A stretch of DNA of 12,296 nucleotides from RGIG1934 sp964492545. Lineage in GTDB: Bacteria; Bacillota; Clostridia; Lachnospirales; Lachnospiraceae. Location: NCBI GenBank assembly GCA_964492545.1, contig CAZBKO010000067.1, positions 1 through 12,296 on the forward strand, written 5' to 3'. The notes under the pieces are model-generated. The model had not been told where the DNA came from and did not search any database. It worked only from the letters and a program-made list of their open reading frames with translations. Of this stretch, positions 12,208-12,296 are shown piece after piece. Made by a program: the position numbers and the translations under genes. Each line of letters begins with the position of its first letter. The stretch's first letter is position 1.

Positions 12208-12296
12208 TAATTTCATCATTTATAAAACACATTGGTATGTCTCGTTTGTGTCAAGTAATCGTTGGCAATTATTTTTTGTTTTTCAAAATGATATAT

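Overview
The window looks like a chromosomal stretch from a low-GC Gram-positive of the Clostridia, most likely a Lachnospiraceae-type gut or rumen fibre degrader. This is an inference from the AT-rich base composition, strong AGGAGG-type ribosome binding sites, the lipoprotein GH5 cellulase with a Thr-rich linker, the GH1/RpiR sugar pair, the GyrI-like HTH regulator, the C_GCAxxG_C_C protein and the Rpn-family nuclease. I see no rRNA, tRNA, CRISPR array or intact insertion sequence.

Layout, left to right. (1) 1-38 holds the probable first 12 codons of a leftward gene leaving the window. (2) 261-3650 is a leftward five-gene run: membrane metallophosphoesterase, PAP2 phosphatase, an RsmH/MraW-type methyltransferase outside any division cluster, a small two-helix membrane protein, and a YbjQ/UPF0145 protein. 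It ends in an intrinsic terminator at 209-232. (3) A 47-residue ribbon-helix-helix protein (3777-3920, rightward) diverges from that run. (4) A GH1 6-phospho-beta-glucosidase (leftward) and an RpiR regulator (rightward) diverge around 5392-5572, which carries two inverted repeats as operator candidates. (5) The RpiR gene overlaps tail-to-tail by 4 nt with a C_GCAxxG_C_C protein gene, preceded by an HTH plus GyrI-like effector-domain regulator. (6) An Rpn nuclease gene (7679-8572) has a strong promoter, a structured leader of about 190 nt, an in-frame 12-bp repeat and a well-formed internal ribosome binding site and ATG. (7) A GH5 lipoprotein endoglucanase (8810-10027). (8) An ABC-F ATPase preceded by a 67-residue membrane protein (10089-12089).

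How the parts may work together. The GH5 enzyme would cut beta-glucan at the cell surface. The GH1 enzyme would split phosphorylated beta-glucosides in the cytoplasm under RpiR control; no PTS transporter lies in the window. The phosphoesterase, PAP2 and methyltransferase genes are packed 5-14 nt apart and are probably one transcript.

The most interesting locus is the Rpn gene. Its internal start would yield a separate C-terminal protein of 75 residues containing four-residue repeats. This is the arrangement described for E. coli Rpn gene-within-gene toxin-antitoxin systems that act against phages, here in a Clostridia-type genome and behind an unusual leader with two mutually exclusive foldings.
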